Assembly (NCBI RefSeq): GCF_028009165.1
Contig: NC_079242.1
Span: 1,984,001 to 2,048,000, forward strand
Reading direction: 5' to 3'
From: Akanthomyces muscarius
Taxonomy: Eukaryota; Ascomycota; Sordariomycetes; Hypocreales; Cordycipitaceae
Length of the DNA: 64,000 nucleotides
The notes beneath the pieces were generated by a model, which worked only from the letters and a program-made list of their open reading frames with translations, made no database searches and was not told the DNA's origin. Within the stretch, counting starts at the first letter, position 1, and each line of letters opens with the position of its first letter. The position numbers and the translations under genes were made by a program. Below, in pieces: positions 10,113 through 21,924 of the stretch.

Positions 10113-13100
10113 TTATTGTGGTCGCGAGCTGGCCATTTCACCATACCGTCCACGGTTCTTGGTGGTGTCGTAGGCCTGGAGTACACGCGTCTGACTCTCG
10201 TCGGCCTGGGAAAAGGCGTAGCCGCGCTGCTTCCGCATGCGCTGCACTTGCCTGACCTTGCGAATGGCCTTTTGGAATTGCTCCATTCTATTGTTTTGCG
10301 AGCCGTTAGTAAAACGTCATTGACAGAGGTACACTGCAGAGAACACTGGTGGGGGAAAGGGTGTCACGAACCTTGGTCGGTAATCTTGAATGTTGTACTT
10401 TTGAATCTCTTGAATGTGGTGATAGGTCTGGGGTCGGTACATGCGCTTGGCATACTTCCAGGCAAAGTCGCGGAGCAGGCAGAGGCCGGCGAGCGCGACC
10501 GTCTGCAGCCAAAAGATGGGGCTCGAGTAGAGGCGCGGGACGACGCCGTGGTACTCGGCCGAGATGGGGATCATCGGCGCGACGGTGCCGTAGGCGGCGA
10601 TGAAGACGTACCAGACGGCCATGCTGCCGGGGATGGCCATGACGTGGTACTTTGTCCAGTTGTTGGTGACGAGCGCGGCCTTGCCGAGGACGGTGAGGAG
10701 GACGGCGCCGTAGAGCGCCGTGCCCCAGACCCAGTGGCCCGCCGTCTTGCCGTCACCCTGGATCAGGTCGCCGTACCAGATGAGCTCCGAGAAGACGTAG
10801 AGGATAATGGAGTGGTACACGGCATTGGCGATCCACTGCCAGAAGACCTTGATCTTGAACGACAGGTTCTGCTGGCCCATCGTGTAGAGCTGCGGGTAGC
10901 GGTCGAGCAGGCGCGCCGAGATGAACTGGTCGAGAATGCCAATGGCGAGCGGCGGGAACACCGTGTAGAAGACGTTGTAAAAGGACAGGGTCCACGACTC
11001 GTAGATGACCTGCCCGGAGAAGACGTTTTGGAAGGCGTACCAGAACTGAGTCAGATACAGAGCGATATTCTTGTAAAAGGAAAACAGAATGGTCTTGCTG
11101 ATGCGCTGGTAGCTCCACGCGCCGTGCACCAGGAGCAGCTTGCGCAGGTAGCGGAACTGCGCAATCGCCACGTCGGCGCTGCGCGCGGCCTGAAGGCCCT
11201 CGACGCCGCTGATGCCGACGCCAATGTGCGCGGCCTGGATCATGGAAACGTCGTTGGCGCCGTCGCCGATGGCGAGGAGGATGGAGCCGCGCTGGTACTT
11301 TTTGACGAGCTTGACAACCAGGGCCTTTTGGAGCGGGGACACGCGGCAGCAAATGACGGCCTTGCACATGATGGCGAGCTTGAGGAACAACTGCTCCAGG
11401 TCCTTCTCGAGGGCAAACGTCAGCGACTTGCCGTCGATGACGAGGGCCAACGTCTCAGTTTCAATGGTCCCGTCACCTTGTGTGCGGATGGCGTCGAGTT
11501 TCTTTTGGAGGTTGTCACGGGTGGCCTCGAGTGTTTCTTCATTGACAATCAAGAGCATCATGTCTTCGCTGAGAAGCTTGCAGCTCATACCGATATTGAT
11601 GGCGGTCTCTTGTCGATCGCCCGTGAGAACCCAGACTTTGATGTTGGCTTCTTGGAGAGTGTGGATGGTCTCGGGCACACCGTCCTGGAGACGATCTTCA
11701 ATAGCAGTGGCCCCGAGCAGCGTAAAGTCATGCTCGATGACTTCGGCGGCCTTGTCCAGTTCGTCAGCTCGGTTACCGCCGACAGTGGTGGCGGCAGTCT
11801 CAAAAATGCGCTGCCACTCTTGGAATTCCTGCTCCGGAATCTCGCGCATAGCCAAGCAAAGTGTTCGCAGACCTTCAGAGGCGTACTCCTCCAGGTGGCG
11901 CAAAGTGGCATCCACATGCGGGTTCTGGTCGTGCACGCGCTCCAGAATAACAGTATCAGCACCCTTGCAATAGCAACGGATCTTGCCATCAGGGCAGCGG
12001 TAGATTGCTGACATTCTTTTACGGGTGGAGTTGAACTCGCAGACAGCAAGCAGCTCGTATTGCAGCTCTTGTCCACCAGCCTCAATAATGACCGCCTTGG
12101 GTTTGCGGGCAAAGAAGGTGTAGCCAAGCGTCTTTGCACCGTCGACTAGCGCACCCTCATCAGGCGACGCTGCCTGATACTTGATGCCGCCTTTTTCGTC
12201 CACCTCTGGAATCACGGTGTGGCAAGTGGCCAGGAGTGCGAGGAAGTGATCGATCGCCTCCGCAGTATGGTGGCCCTCTGCCAAATTTGATCTGAGTCGA
12301 TTGAAGTCGTGGATATTTTCAATGTCATCCGGCGATGTCGCGCGTCGGTCTTCAGGGACATCATCTGAGTACATGATGCCGCCAATAGAGCACTGCTTGA
12401 ACTCCATCATATTGCAAGTCAGAGTACCGGTCTTGTCGGAAAAGACATATTCGACCATGCCCAGTTCCTCGACCAAGCTGGACGTTCGGCACGTGGCGGG
12501 GGTATCCGTCTTGTCGTAGTACATGTCCAAGTCGTCGTTGATGAGGATAGCATGCCAGTACTTTACCAATTCAACAGTAACAAATAGAGAGATGGGAACG
12601 AGGGCAGAGAACAAGACCCAGTATGTCACCATGTCTTTGAAGAATGTCTTGAGGGCAATGCCGACACCGGAAATCTTGTCCAAATAAAGGTAGCCATAGT
12701 TGTGGCCACTGACTTGCCGCGTCACCAAATCACCCACTGTACAAGCGGCGCTGAGGACAAGAAGCATGCCTACAAGGATAAGCACAAGAGAGTTGACCTG
12801 CCGCTCCACCTTTGTTCGCTTAATGGGTGTAGCTGTAGCATTGCGCATCAGCTTGGTCTCGTGGCCGGTAAACACGACAACACCGTGGATCCAAGGGGTG
12901 TTTCTCAAGGTAGCACCGCGAAGGACAAGTTGCTCCGGGTTCAAGGCAAGCTCGCGTTCGCCGCCACCGGCTTGCATAGTTAAAGTAGCCTCGTACGTAT
13001 ATAGACTGCTGTTTGGCTGCTCGGACTTGATGCGGCCCGTCAGACGGCTCAGTTCGCTGTTGGATACCATGGTGGATGTCTCGGGAAGTGCTTGCTTGAT

Positions 13101-14282
13101 TTTGAGGTTGGTTTCGCCGTCAAGATTTGCGGTTTCAATGTAGCAGAGACCCTCGGGTTCTGAACTAGCCAAAAGGACCAAGTCCGCAGGAAAGGGCTCT
13201 TCGGACTCGACTCGGACGACGTCACCAACGGCCACGTTGATCCATTTCGTTTGTGTGAAGCTGGAGCCCCGAAGTACTTGCGCTTTCGAGGTGTTTAGCG
13301 CATTATCGGCCTGTTTTCTTCGGTAGTCCTCCACCAATTCTTTACCAGCAGAAATCAAAAGCACAATGAGCAGAGGGGCAATGGTCGTATATCGATTCGT
13401 GGGTGAAAGACCGGGGATTTGTTGAAGGGCTGCCGTGAATAAGAAAAAGACGTTGGCAACTTTGGAGAATTGTTCAAAGAGGAACTTTGGCAAAAAAGTT
13501 GCGAAGTTGTATTTGGCCGTGGAAATATGGTTGTCGACATACTTGTTCTCGGCGTTTGCGGGAGGGTTGTTGAGGTAGATGATTCTAGGCCCTAGGGTCG
13601 AAGGGTCTGGTTTGCGGGAGCCGAAGCCGAATTTGAAATTTCCTAGATCAAAGCCGCCGCCGCCGCCGCCGCTGCCTCCGCCTTGCTTTGGTTGAGCGGG
13701 AGGCGCGCCGTCTACTCTGTCATGGCCGCCCTCTGTCAGCGGCAAGTCCATCTCCGAGTAGCCTTGGCCACGGCTCATTCGGTTCCGGAAGCGCCCAAGG
13801 AAGCCTCCCCCAAGGCTCAGGACGCTGTTGCGGTTGCGCGCAGCTTGTCTGGGTGCAGTGGAAGGGCCGCCTATAGTCGAGGCGCCGTCATTCTGGTAAT
13901 ACGATGCGCGATCGGATGGATAGTCGTCCAGGTCGTCGGCGTAGCGCTGGTAGTTGCCCAGATCGGACGTCTGGCTGTACTGCCTTGACATGTAGGGGCC
14001 GGCGGCATCGAGGTGAGAGGCGGATTGCTGCCCAGTGCCAGCACCGGGTTGGCGGTTAGGGGAGTCGTGCATGCCAGTTGCGCCTACAAAGTCGTCATAG
14101 GACACGGAGGGGCGGCCGGGAGCAGCCTGGGCCTGGTTGTAGTTTCTCAGGAGGTCGTCGTCGTTGAGCGTGGATCGCTGGCCCTGGCTATAGAATGGCT
14201 GTTCATTGTCGAGGTCCAGCAGCAGGTCGTCGCCGGTATGCGACTGGCCGCCACGGGGACCTCCAGGAGGTCGTCCAGCCAT
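10113..14282 (-). CDS. Drs2-type P4-ATPase, aminophospholipid flippase
   Basis: There are two exons (14282-10372 and 10287-10113) giving 1361 aa, the usual size for Drs2. P4-ATPases move phosphatidylserine and phosphatidylethanolamine from the lumenal to the cytosolic leaflet, at the trans-Golgi in the case of Drs2, with a Cdc50-type partner. Visible marks are the actuator loop DGETN, the phosphorylation motif DKTGTLT with Asp616, the hinge motif GDGANDV and about ten hydrophobic segments. The first 230 residues are low-complexity and include a Gly tract near residues 202-212. The short intron (GTTCGT donor, CTAAC branch, AATAG acceptor) adds a C-terminal exon that encodes a basic helix followed by GYAFSQ, corresponding to the regulatory GFAFS region of Drs2. 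Reading straight through the donor would give a false 17-residue tail. The ATG is the first Met of the conserved frame. Confidence 0.93.
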
Positions 14283-15304
14283 GCTCGGGGGCAGCGCGGG
14301 TTTGGTGAGCTCGGAGCGCAGGAGAGGGAGCTCATGCGGATATCAGCGCAGGCCGGGTGGCAGTGTACACTTCGTCTAGGTGATGGTCTTTAGGTTCCAG
14401 TCGCGCAGCGGATGTTGAAAATGAGGGAATCGATGGGAGAGCGTTGGCGCGGAAAATGGTTCGTCAACCTGCGACGTTGAAGATGCCAGGAAGCACAGCC
14501 TCCTTGGTTGCGTGAGCTAGCGACTAGCCCAGTGTGGCTGGCTGCTACCAGCAACAAGGCTCAGCTTTGGGCGTGATGATTGCTCAAGGCCAGGGCTGGG
14601 CTGAGGGATGGCTTTGAAGATGGGAATCTATTTTCAAACACCAGAACAAAGGCTCTTCTTCTTTCTTTGTACAGCTGTCAAAAAAGATAAATTGGACGAG
14701 ATTGACAGGCCCGCCTCTCTCCATAACACGAATTGTCCAGCAGCTTCAGCCACACTTGAAAGGGGCTGGCTCTATGGCTATTCGTGGCCCCTCGTGTTTT
14801 TTTTTTTCCTTTGCTGCCCTTGCTGTGCAAGTTTAGCGCTGCGGGCACGATATTTTAGGGGACTTGGAGCCGCTAACAAAGCACTGAAGGCCTGCTCCAG
14901 GGGGGGGGGCCGGTTGGGGCTTCTCACGTTGCAGGCAGCCAACCGCTGGCGGCTGTTGAGCCACACCTTGTTGCCACGTTCCCGCCTGGGGCTGACAGCA
15001 TTGGCTGCTGAGGATTGCCAGTGTGCGACTTGAAACTCACGAACTGCATTCCATCTTGGGCAGTGAAGGGTTATGATCAAGACGCAGCAAACAAGAGCGG
15101 AGGTTATTTCTCCGTCTATTTGGATAGCCATATGCACATTATACACGATTTCACAAGCATTCTTGTTCATTTTATGAACCCACATGCGACTCCAAAGAGA
15201 TCCAAGAGCACTCAGCAGAGCTAGAGCTGATTTGATAGTACAATTTATTATTATTCATTTATTCGTTCATTCGCAGCACTTTCTTCAGATTCTCATGGAG
15301 CCGT
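14283..15304. other. upstream region of the flippase gene, 1.0 kb
   Basis: This interval holds the promoter of the flippase gene and the 3' side of the hydrolase gene. A run of ten G residues sits at 14900-14909 and a T-rich run at about 14796-14808. Near 15240-15260 it becomes AT-rich, consistent with the 3' UTR of the hydrolase gene. No gene was recognised. Confidence 0.45.
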
Positions 15305-16327
15305 TTACAGCGATGCCTTGGAAGGCGCCTTCTTGTCCAGCCACTCACTCACGATGCTGTTGACCTCATCCGCCTTCTCGACCAGCGCCCAGTGGCTGGC
15401 ATCCACCTCTGCCTTTGTGAGGTCCTCAAACTGCTCGTCCATCGACTGCGACAGCGCCGGCGGCAGCGCCGCGTCCCTGCTGGCCGCGATGAAGAGCGAC
15501 GGCACCGCCACCTTCTTCTGCCCGGCGGCCGCCAGCTCCTCGTCGGCCTCAAAGTTGAGCTTGCGCGTGCGGTACCAGTTGAGCGGGCCGCGCATCTCGG
15601 GCGCCGCCTGGCGCGCGTACTCGTCGGCGTAAAAGTCGAGCTCCGCGGGCGACAGCAGCGGCGACGGGCCCAGGCCGTCGAGGCTGTCAAAGAGGACGCC
15701 CTGGCTCACGCGGAAGCCGACCTCGCCGCTGGGGCCCTGCCCGCCAAACATGGCGTTGAGCAGCTTGCGGATCTGGTCGCGGCCCTGGATCCGCGTCTCG
15801 ACGTCGGGCCCGTGGAACTGCAGCTGGTACGTAAAGTTGGTCAGGATGCCCGCCTTGATGAGGTCCTCGAGCGGCGTGTACTGCGCGGCCGGCTTCATGT
15901 ACGGCGTGCACACGACAAAGGCGCGCTGCACCAGCTCCGGGTACCGGTCGACCATGCGCCAGGCGACCAGGCCGCCCCAGTCGTGGCCGCCCAGCACGAT
16001 CTGGCCGTCGGGGCCGACGTGCTTGCGCGCCAGCTCCGCCAGGTCGGCCGTGGTGCTCTTGAAGGTGTACTGGCTCAGGTCGGCCGGGGCGTCGGTGCGC
16101 GCGTAGCCGACGTTGTCGGGGACAATGACCTGGTAGCCGCGGGACATGAAGTAGGGGACCTGCGCGCGCCAGCCGAAGCCCATGTCCGGGAAGCCGTGCA
16201 CAAGCAGCATGGTGCCGACCTTGGCGCCCTGAGGCTCGCCAATAATGTAGTGGTATTTCTTGCCACGGATGGTCGCGTAGTGGCTCGTGACCCGCGGGTC
16301 GTTGGGCTTGAGTTTGCTCGTGTCCAT
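15305..16327 (-). CDS. Epoxide hydrolase-type alpha/beta hydrolase, 340 aa
   Basis: This is a single-exon gene. The start at 16327 (MDTSK) is preferred over an upstream in-frame Met at 16384 because the family begins near here. The oxyanion motif HGFP is at residues 44-47, the nucleophile motif GGHDWGG places Asp116 at the nucleophile elbow, Asp285 (SRDAALPP) is a good candidate for the acid, and His312 (ASHW) for the base. An Asp nucleophile in HDWGG together with HGFPD is typical of soluble epoxide hydrolases, and the NWYR motif in the cap region could supply a substrate-binding Tyr. Such enzymes convert epoxides to diols in detoxification or secondary metabolism. There is no signal peptide, so it is probably cytosolic. 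No biosynthetic neighbours are present, and its substrate cannot be predicted. Strong GC bias at third positions produces long antisense frames. Confidence 0.85.
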   Translation of the reverse strand: MDTSKLKPNDPRVTSHYATIRGKKYHYIIGEPQGAKVGTMLLVHGFPDMGFGWRAQVPYFMSRGYQVIVPDNVGYARTDAPADLSQYTFKSTTADLAELARKHVGPDGQIVLGGHDWGGLVAWRMVDRYPELVQRAFVVCTPYMKPAAQYTPLEDLIKAGILTNFTYQLQFHGPDVETRIQGRDQIRKLLNAMFGGQGPSGEVGFRVSQGVLFDSLDGLGPSPLLSPAELDFYADEYARQAAPEMRGPLNWYRTRKLNFEADEELAAAGQKKVAVPSLFIAASRDAALPPALSQSMDEQFEDLTKAEVDASHWALVEKADEVNSIVSEWLDKKAPSKASL

Positions 16328-16957
16328 GGCGGCAGGCGTTTTGCAGCAAGTGTATTGGGGGTGTGAGGAGATGGGACGAAACAAAGTTGATTGGAGCTAC
16401 CGACGCAGCTATATATGTACTCAGTAGAAATGGAACTTGGAAAAAAGACGTATAAGTCGTACCTACTAACACCCGGCAGCCCGCAACAAATGTAACTCAA
16501 TGGGTAAGGCGGGGTGTATTAGTGCAGACAGGAATCGGACTTTTGAGTTGGCTACCGTCTCGCGGACCCTTGTCCGGTGCCTCGGCACATAATCAGATTG
16601 ATGAGACGCCCGCCGCCGTACGTAATGCGGTGGCGCCAATACTTTGTCATATTTATGTCTAGGCCCGGCACTTTTTATGACCCGTGCTCGTGCTGATCTG
16701 TTTGGTTTGCCATGTACTCGGTGGAAGTGCAAAGCCGTGCAACAATGACGTCCGCTCACAAAACCCGGCGGGTTTGCGGCCCATAAAACTTGATCAAGCT
16801 TCATGGCCCCTCCATAGCTAGGAGCTCCGAAGCGGGACGAAAGGTACTTTCATGCGAATACGAATCAATATATGATCATTGAGCTTATTTTGAGCGAGTA
16901 TCGAGGTCCGTCGCCACGCGTGTCCCGCATATCATGTTGACACTAGGTCGTGCACTA
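16328..16957. other. intergenic, 630 bp
   Basis: This holds the promoter of the hydrolase gene (16328 onward) and the terminator of the pinin-like gene. A TATA-like tract (TATATAT) lies at about 16410, 85 bp upstream of the hydrolase ATG on the minus strand. No coding sequence was recognised. Confidence 0.4.
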
Positions 16958-18039
16958 TCAATATATCACCATATCTTCCCCATCATGTTCCACAATGTCC
17001 CCGGCGTAGTCGTGTCCGTCATGCGGTGTGTCCTCCTCTTTAACGCCCGTGTCATCGTCCACCTTCATTGGAGATGCGGCGACGGCCGAATCGGTGGATG
17101 GAGGGCTAACTGTCTGTAGCCGTGGCTCCTCCCGCGGCGGCGATGGCGGTCTTGATCTTACGGCTGCGCCATGTCGTTCAACATACCATTTCCGGCGTTT
17201 TTCAAACTCACTCTCCTCGCGCTGCACAAGCTCCCTTGCCTTTTCCCTCTGTTCATCTATGACGTCCTGCTCTTCGTCGGTGCATTGCCAAGGTAGGTAG
17301 TACTGCAGCGAGGGGTTAGCTCAGCGTTTTCACACATAGGTGTACATAGGCAAACCTACAATCCTGGGCTCGGCTCTGGTCATTAGAAATCTCGCCAGCG
17401 CCAGCTTCTTTATGTGTCGGTTTCGCATCTGTGTCGCAACTTGTTAGTCAGTCAGCCGCCAAAAGCATCGTCGAGCAGCCACATACAACTTCCTCGTCCA
17501 GCACGATTTGCTCTCTGATGCGGACAGTCCTTAGCTGCGCAAGCCTCTCGGCCCGTCGCTGTCCATCCTCCGTGGCCTGCTTCTGCATGCGCTCCTTCTG
17601 TCGCTTCTCGATCTCTTGCCGGCGCTTCTGCTGGGAGCTGCTGGGCCCCTGGTTGAGCGTGTTCAACAGACCTCCGAACAAACGCTTCCCACGTTTCTTG
17701 TCCTCTTGCGTGGCGACAGGCGGACGCCTTTCCGGGACAGTCTCTTCCGCAACTGAGCGATCTCTATGGAAGGACGGTGACCGTGACCGTCGTCTTGAGC
17801 GGTCTCGATCATCCTCATCGGAGTCGTATCGGCTTCGTTTTGGTATCTCGTCGTGGTACTGGGGTTCGGGCGACGCCCTGCGCTTCAATGGCTGCGCGTC
17901 GCGCGAGTCTGTGATTTCCATCATATCCTCAGCCTTAGTATGCATTTCTGCAGCCGCCATGCTATAGGAGTCGAGTCAGAAAACCGGTCCCATGACCACG
18001 ACTTGCGACACACTGTACTTACGCTTCTGGTGACGCCAT
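16958..18039 (-). CDS. Pinin/SDK/MemA-family splicing protein, 301 aa
   Basis: Four exons are inferred: 18039-18023, 17961-17487, 17428-17360 and 17302-16958. All have GT-AG ends and the joined frame is continuous. The N-terminal third is Asp/Arg/Ser-rich. Near residues 95-160 comes the conserved pinin core: RGKRLFGGLLNTL, then SSSQQKRRQEIEKR and a long charged coiled coil. The short third exon carries LALARFLMTRAEPRI and the fourth begins YYLPW, both characteristic of the family. The C-terminus is acidic and Pro-rich. Pinin is associated with the exon-junction complex and the spliceosome in animals; a nuclear role in mRNA processing is the natural expectation here. The first exon is only 17 nt and encodes MASPE plus two bases. 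The gene is head-to-head with an Rds3/PHF5A gene. Confidence 0.85.
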
Positions 18040-18553
18040 TGTTCCACAAGTCGCAGTTGCCGCGGAAATTTCTGTACTTATCGAGGTCCCTGTAGAGACT
18101 GCGCAGGTATTAATGGCTTTCCCACAACATATCGTATATCTGGCTGCGAAGGCGCAGATGGTAATGTCGTCAAGGAACGGCAGAAAAAAGTATCGTTGGT
18201 GGCGATCAATTTCGCAGGTCGAAGATACCTAGGTAGGTAGCACCTGCAGGCAGGCCTTACAGTGGACTTATGGACGGTATTAGTGGCTCCCGCTAGCGGT
18301 TTTGTCGCTGCTGCCTTCAAGCTCGCGCCCCCGCTCTGTGATTGGCCAACCGCCGAGGTCCCTTCTAGCAGGCAACTGAAAAGGCTGAGAAATCTACCAT
18401 CCATCACTGCTCAGGCGACACTAGCTAGATTTGCGACAGAGCTCTGTTCTCCCCGCGAGGACCCTTTTTGCTCTCTACAACCTCGGCCACGAGGCTCTAT
18501 TCCCTTGATTATTCTCGTCAGTCAGGAAGCGTCTTCTCATCCAAGCCGTCAAA
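18040..18553. promoter_or_regulatory. shared divergent promoter of two splicing genes
   Basis: These 514 bp separate the ATG of the pinin-like gene (minus) from that of the PHF5A gene (plus), so both must be driven from here. An ATTGG (inverted CCAAT) box lies at 18341-18345. Two 8-bp palindromes, ACCTAGGT (18227-18234) and CCTGCAGG (18243-18250), flank an AGGTAGGTAG stretch. The binding proteins are unknown. That the promoter is bidirectional is inferred from the geometry. Confidence 0.55.
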
Positions 18554-19026
18554 ATGTCGCGCCATCACCCGTGAGTCCACCACAATCCCCCACCCTCGCA
18601 ACATTACGCAAGTCGCTAACCTCGCTTCGCCACGTCCCAGCGATCTCGTCATGTGCCGCAAGCAGCCCGGCATCGCCATCGGGCGCCTCTGCGACAAGTG
18701 CGACGGCAAGTGCCCCGTGTGCGACTCGTACGTCCGGCCGACGACCCTCGTGCGCATCTGCGACGAGTGCAGCTTCGGCAACTACCAGAACAAGTGCGTC
18801 GTCTGCGGCGGCGAGGGCATCTCGGATGCCTTCTACTGCTTCGAATGCACGCGGCTCGAAAAGGACCGCGATGGTTGCCCCAAGATTATCAACCTGGGCA
18901 GTTCGAGAACAGATGTACGTCGTTCCTCTCCGTCTGTCTTGCTGTGTTTGCCTGGACGTTTTACTGACCTGATTCCTTCTGCAGTTGTTCTACCAGAAAA
19001 AGACGAATCGTCAACCGAATTATTAA
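18554..19026 (+). CDS. PHF5A/Rds3, SF3b complex zinc-finger subunit, 110 aa
   Basis: Three exons (18554-18570, 18641-18914, 18985-19026) give exactly 110 residues, the length of human PHF5A. The protein starts [16 protein letters not shown] and contains the regularly spaced CxxC knuckles ([30 protein letters not shown]) that form the knotted three-zinc fold. It ends with FYQKKTN. Rds3/PHF5A is a core subunit of the SF3b part of U2 snRNP and helps contact the branch-point adenosine. Introns are 70 bp with CTAAC or CTGAC branch sites. The first exon is 17 nt, the same length and phase as exon 1 of the divergent pinin-like gene. Identification is near certain because this protein is almost invariant in eukaryotes. 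Confidence 0.97.
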
Positions 19027-19442
19027 CCACGGAGAGGCCCGGGTCGGGGCACGCTTCGTGGTACATTGGTAGCGACCAAGATCATCAAAACAAAATACAA
19101 TATTACATGCCTGGTTGGATTCTCATATGGGTTGGTGTTGGCGGCGTTTCGGCGAAGAACACGATGACAGCATTTGCTACTACATAGACATCGGAAAATA
19201 ACGCTCAGAGCAAAAGGTATTAAAAAAAGTTATATTTTGATTTAATACGCAACCTGTTTTCTTGCAAGTTGTAGTTCCTTGTACTCGGCAAAGTGTTTTG
19301 GTCATTATTGATACAAAGGAAAGCGTTAAATGATTCCAACAGAAAAAGATGATCCCCGCGATGAACTCCAAAAAGGATGCAGTGGCAAAAATATATAGTT
19401 ATTGTACAGTAGATGCACGAGAATGGATGGCCCAAATCCAGC
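19027..19442. other. convergent 3' intergenic, 416 bp
   Basis: This lies between the converging ends of the PHF5A gene and the Pex26-like gene. It is AT-rich (for example 19215-19260) and contains no recognised coding sequence; it presumably holds both 3' UTRs. Confidence 0.45.
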
Positions 19443-20869
19443 TTAGATGTAGCTGACCTTGGTTCCCATGCCTGCTGTGGCGGCGACCTTGGCCCACGAC
19501 GCACCAAGCAGACGCTGCAGGCGCTGTCTGAGGCCCTTGTGGCCCAGCATGATGAGCAGGCTGACGATGAATCCGAGCATTCTCAAAACAATGACGGGAT
19601 TGCTGTTGAGTGTCTGGGCGATTTGCTCGATGACAATCTTCATGCGGCTGAACACGGCACTGGCGCGCGCGGTGAGGGTAGGTGTTTGGCCGGGACCGCT
19701 TCTACCAGCGGCGGGCCGAGATATCGAGCTCGAGGATGGTCTCGGTGCTCGTCGTGGGCTGGGGCTCGGACTCGACTCGACGCCATAGTCGGTTTCGCTC
19801 GCTTCTTTGCGGGCTTTCTCTTCGTCGAGGCGCCGTCTCTCACGCTCTTCGCTCGCTTCCCGCAGTCGACGAGCCTCGTCAATGTCTCTTCGCAGCTGGT
19901 CTTCTTGCCGTTGGCGCTCTTCACGCTCCTGGCGGTCCTTCTCCTGCTGCTCTTCCTGGAGGCTCTGCAGAGCCTGGAGGAAGGCTTCGCGTCTCTCATC
20001 GTCGAGGACGGCGCTGACGCAGATGAACTCGCGCGCATAATCCCACTCGTTGTTGCGGAGCAGGACATGCAACGTGTACAGCTCGAGGATTTTGACACGG
20101 GCATTCAGATCTCTTGGCGTATCTGTACCGCTGGTTCCCTTGGCCGGTGAGGCGTAGCGACTCATGCGAGGCCCTGGGGAGCGACCCCCGTTGAGCTTGT
20201 TTCCGAAATCCAAGTTGGGCGCGTTGCATGAGGCGAGATATGTCTCTAATTTCTTTTGGTTGAGAGTCTGGTTCTGGGCATGGGCAAGTAGGAGGGTAGC
20301 TCTGTGTATCGATGGGCAGTTTTTCGGTTAGTTCAAGCCGGGCAGATAAAACAGGTTGGGGGCAGACGCGTATAGCGCGGCGCAACTTACAGGTTAATGA
20401 CAACCTCTGAGTCGACATCGCCCTCGGACCCGTGGTATCCATTCCTGACAACATCCTCCCACACGGTGCCCTCGCGGACCTTGGCGCACAAGGCCCTCCA
20501 TTCCTGCGTGCCAAAGGCGGACTTGCCCTCCTCGGGCTCCATCTCCACAATGGCATTGAGCGTGGTGAGGTACAGGCTCCACACCTTGACCCTCGTGGTG
20601 CGCGAGGCGCCGGATACTGGCGTAGGCTCGCCCTCGGAGGGTGGTGTGATGAGCGGCAGCAGCGTGCTGAGGGCCTCGGGCAGGCGACGCGTCAGGAATA
20701 GAGTTGAGGCTTGCCGGTATGTCTTGGAAATCTGAGACGTCTGGCGCTGTGCGGCGGGCGAGGAAAAGGACGAAATGGAAGGCGACAGAAGGGAGCGTCC
20801 AAAGGTGTCGCTGCTCTTGGCCGTGGCCGTCGGGCTGAGCGACGGAGCGTAGGAGCCGTCAAAGGACAT
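19443..20869 (-). CDS. Pex26-like peroxin, 445 aa
   Basis: Two exons (20869-20391 and 20301-19443) join across an 89-bp intron. The acceptor ACAG at 20302 restores the frame into [17 protein letters not shown]. The N-terminal half is helical with TPR-like character. A strongly charged coiled coil (Glu/Arg/Gln-rich) follows at about residues 265-325, then a Ser/Pro-rich linker, and one hydrophobic segment at about 393-414 (from [12 protein letters not shown] to LIMLGH) close to the C-terminus with basic residues after it. A single C-terminal membrane anchor following a helical domain is the layout of Pex26/Pex15, the peroxisomal docking factor for the Pex1-Pex6 ATPases that recycle the Pex5 receptor. 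Filamentous fungi carry a Pex26-type protein of this size. The assignment rests on architecture and remembered similarity. Confidence 0.7.
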
Positions 20870-21924
20870 GATGGACGAAGGAATCGGCGACTAGATGTTC
20901 GACATTCAAAAGATGCAAGACGGTACAAGGCACCGCAGACTCGCTATTCGACGCGAGCGCGAGGGCGGCGGGCCGTGGTGGTGCTCTTGCGCTCTCTTTC
21001 AAAGGGAGCGAAAGTGCCGAGGGCGGGTGGTTGGGTAGTTCGGCACAGGGCGGTCGGTCGGGACGGGCTTATGGCAGACAGGCGGCGGTGGTTTGCATCC
21101 CACGCATTGGGAGACTGCAGCTGCACAATGGATTTTCAAAAGAAAGGGAAAATGCTGCAATGGAGATTTGGTGAAGAAGGAGAAGGATGTGCTTCCCCAG
21201 CTTTGTTGAGGAGAAGCTTCGATTATTACGGAAAGGTCGTGGATGGGACCGGCCACGCGCACTTGATCCGGCGAACATGTGCTGGCGGGCTTTTTTGCAG
21301 GCAGAAAAGAGGCGTGGTGGAGAACGGCTTCTTCGGGCTGCAGGTGGTGCAGAGGTTTAGCCTCGGCAGGTCTTCACAGTCTCACTCACAGGTCGGCCAC
21401 CGCCGAGACGGCGCTGGAGAAGACCTATTAGGTAGGTACAGCGTGCCGGCTGTCTGTAACCTCGCGCTGCAGACCGCCCGAGAGGGACCGCTACAGCGCT
21501 CTTATTAGCGGCCTGCGAGACAGGGGTTGTTGGTGTGCTGCCGGCGGGTCGGCCGAGGCCGCTAGCGGAGAGAGCATATGCAACAAGCTTGTTTTTTTCT
21601 GGCCTGAAGTCTGCTGCCGCACGTTAGCAAGCTACCTTCTTCCTGGGCACCGACTGCACAGAAATGCAGGTCCCTCTCCAACCTCCGCTATCCAAACACC
21701 TCGCTTGCGCCGACTTGGTGAGTACCAGTCATCCTCTCAGCATCCAGCTCAGCCCACTCGCCCCAACTCACGGAGATTAGACTCCTCTTCTAGAAATGGC
21801 GCTGCCACATCAATGCACACATGGACGCGAGCTTTCGTAATGGTATTATTAGCATCAATGCATTCCAGCCAAGCCAGTCGTGCCATCGTTCCTATTCGCC
21901 ATCAACCATTGCCCGTTCCATTTG
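20870..21924. other. intergenic, 1.06 kb
   Basis: This is the promoter of the Pex26-like gene followed by the 3' side of the SET-domain gene; both are on the minus strand. It contains a TAGGTAGGTA motif at about 21430. The open frames here lack domains or splice support. Confidence 0.4.

Noticed and set aside
10044..12011. 655-codon plus-strand open frame
   Set aside because: It is antisense to the flippase gene, whose motifs are unmistakable. The high G+C at third positions of the real gene suppresses stops on the other strand, and the translated product has no recognisable features.
15392..16366. 324-codon plus-strand frame over the hydrolase
   Set aside because: Antisense shadow of the epoxide hydrolase gene, with Arg/Val/Gly-rich low-information sequence.
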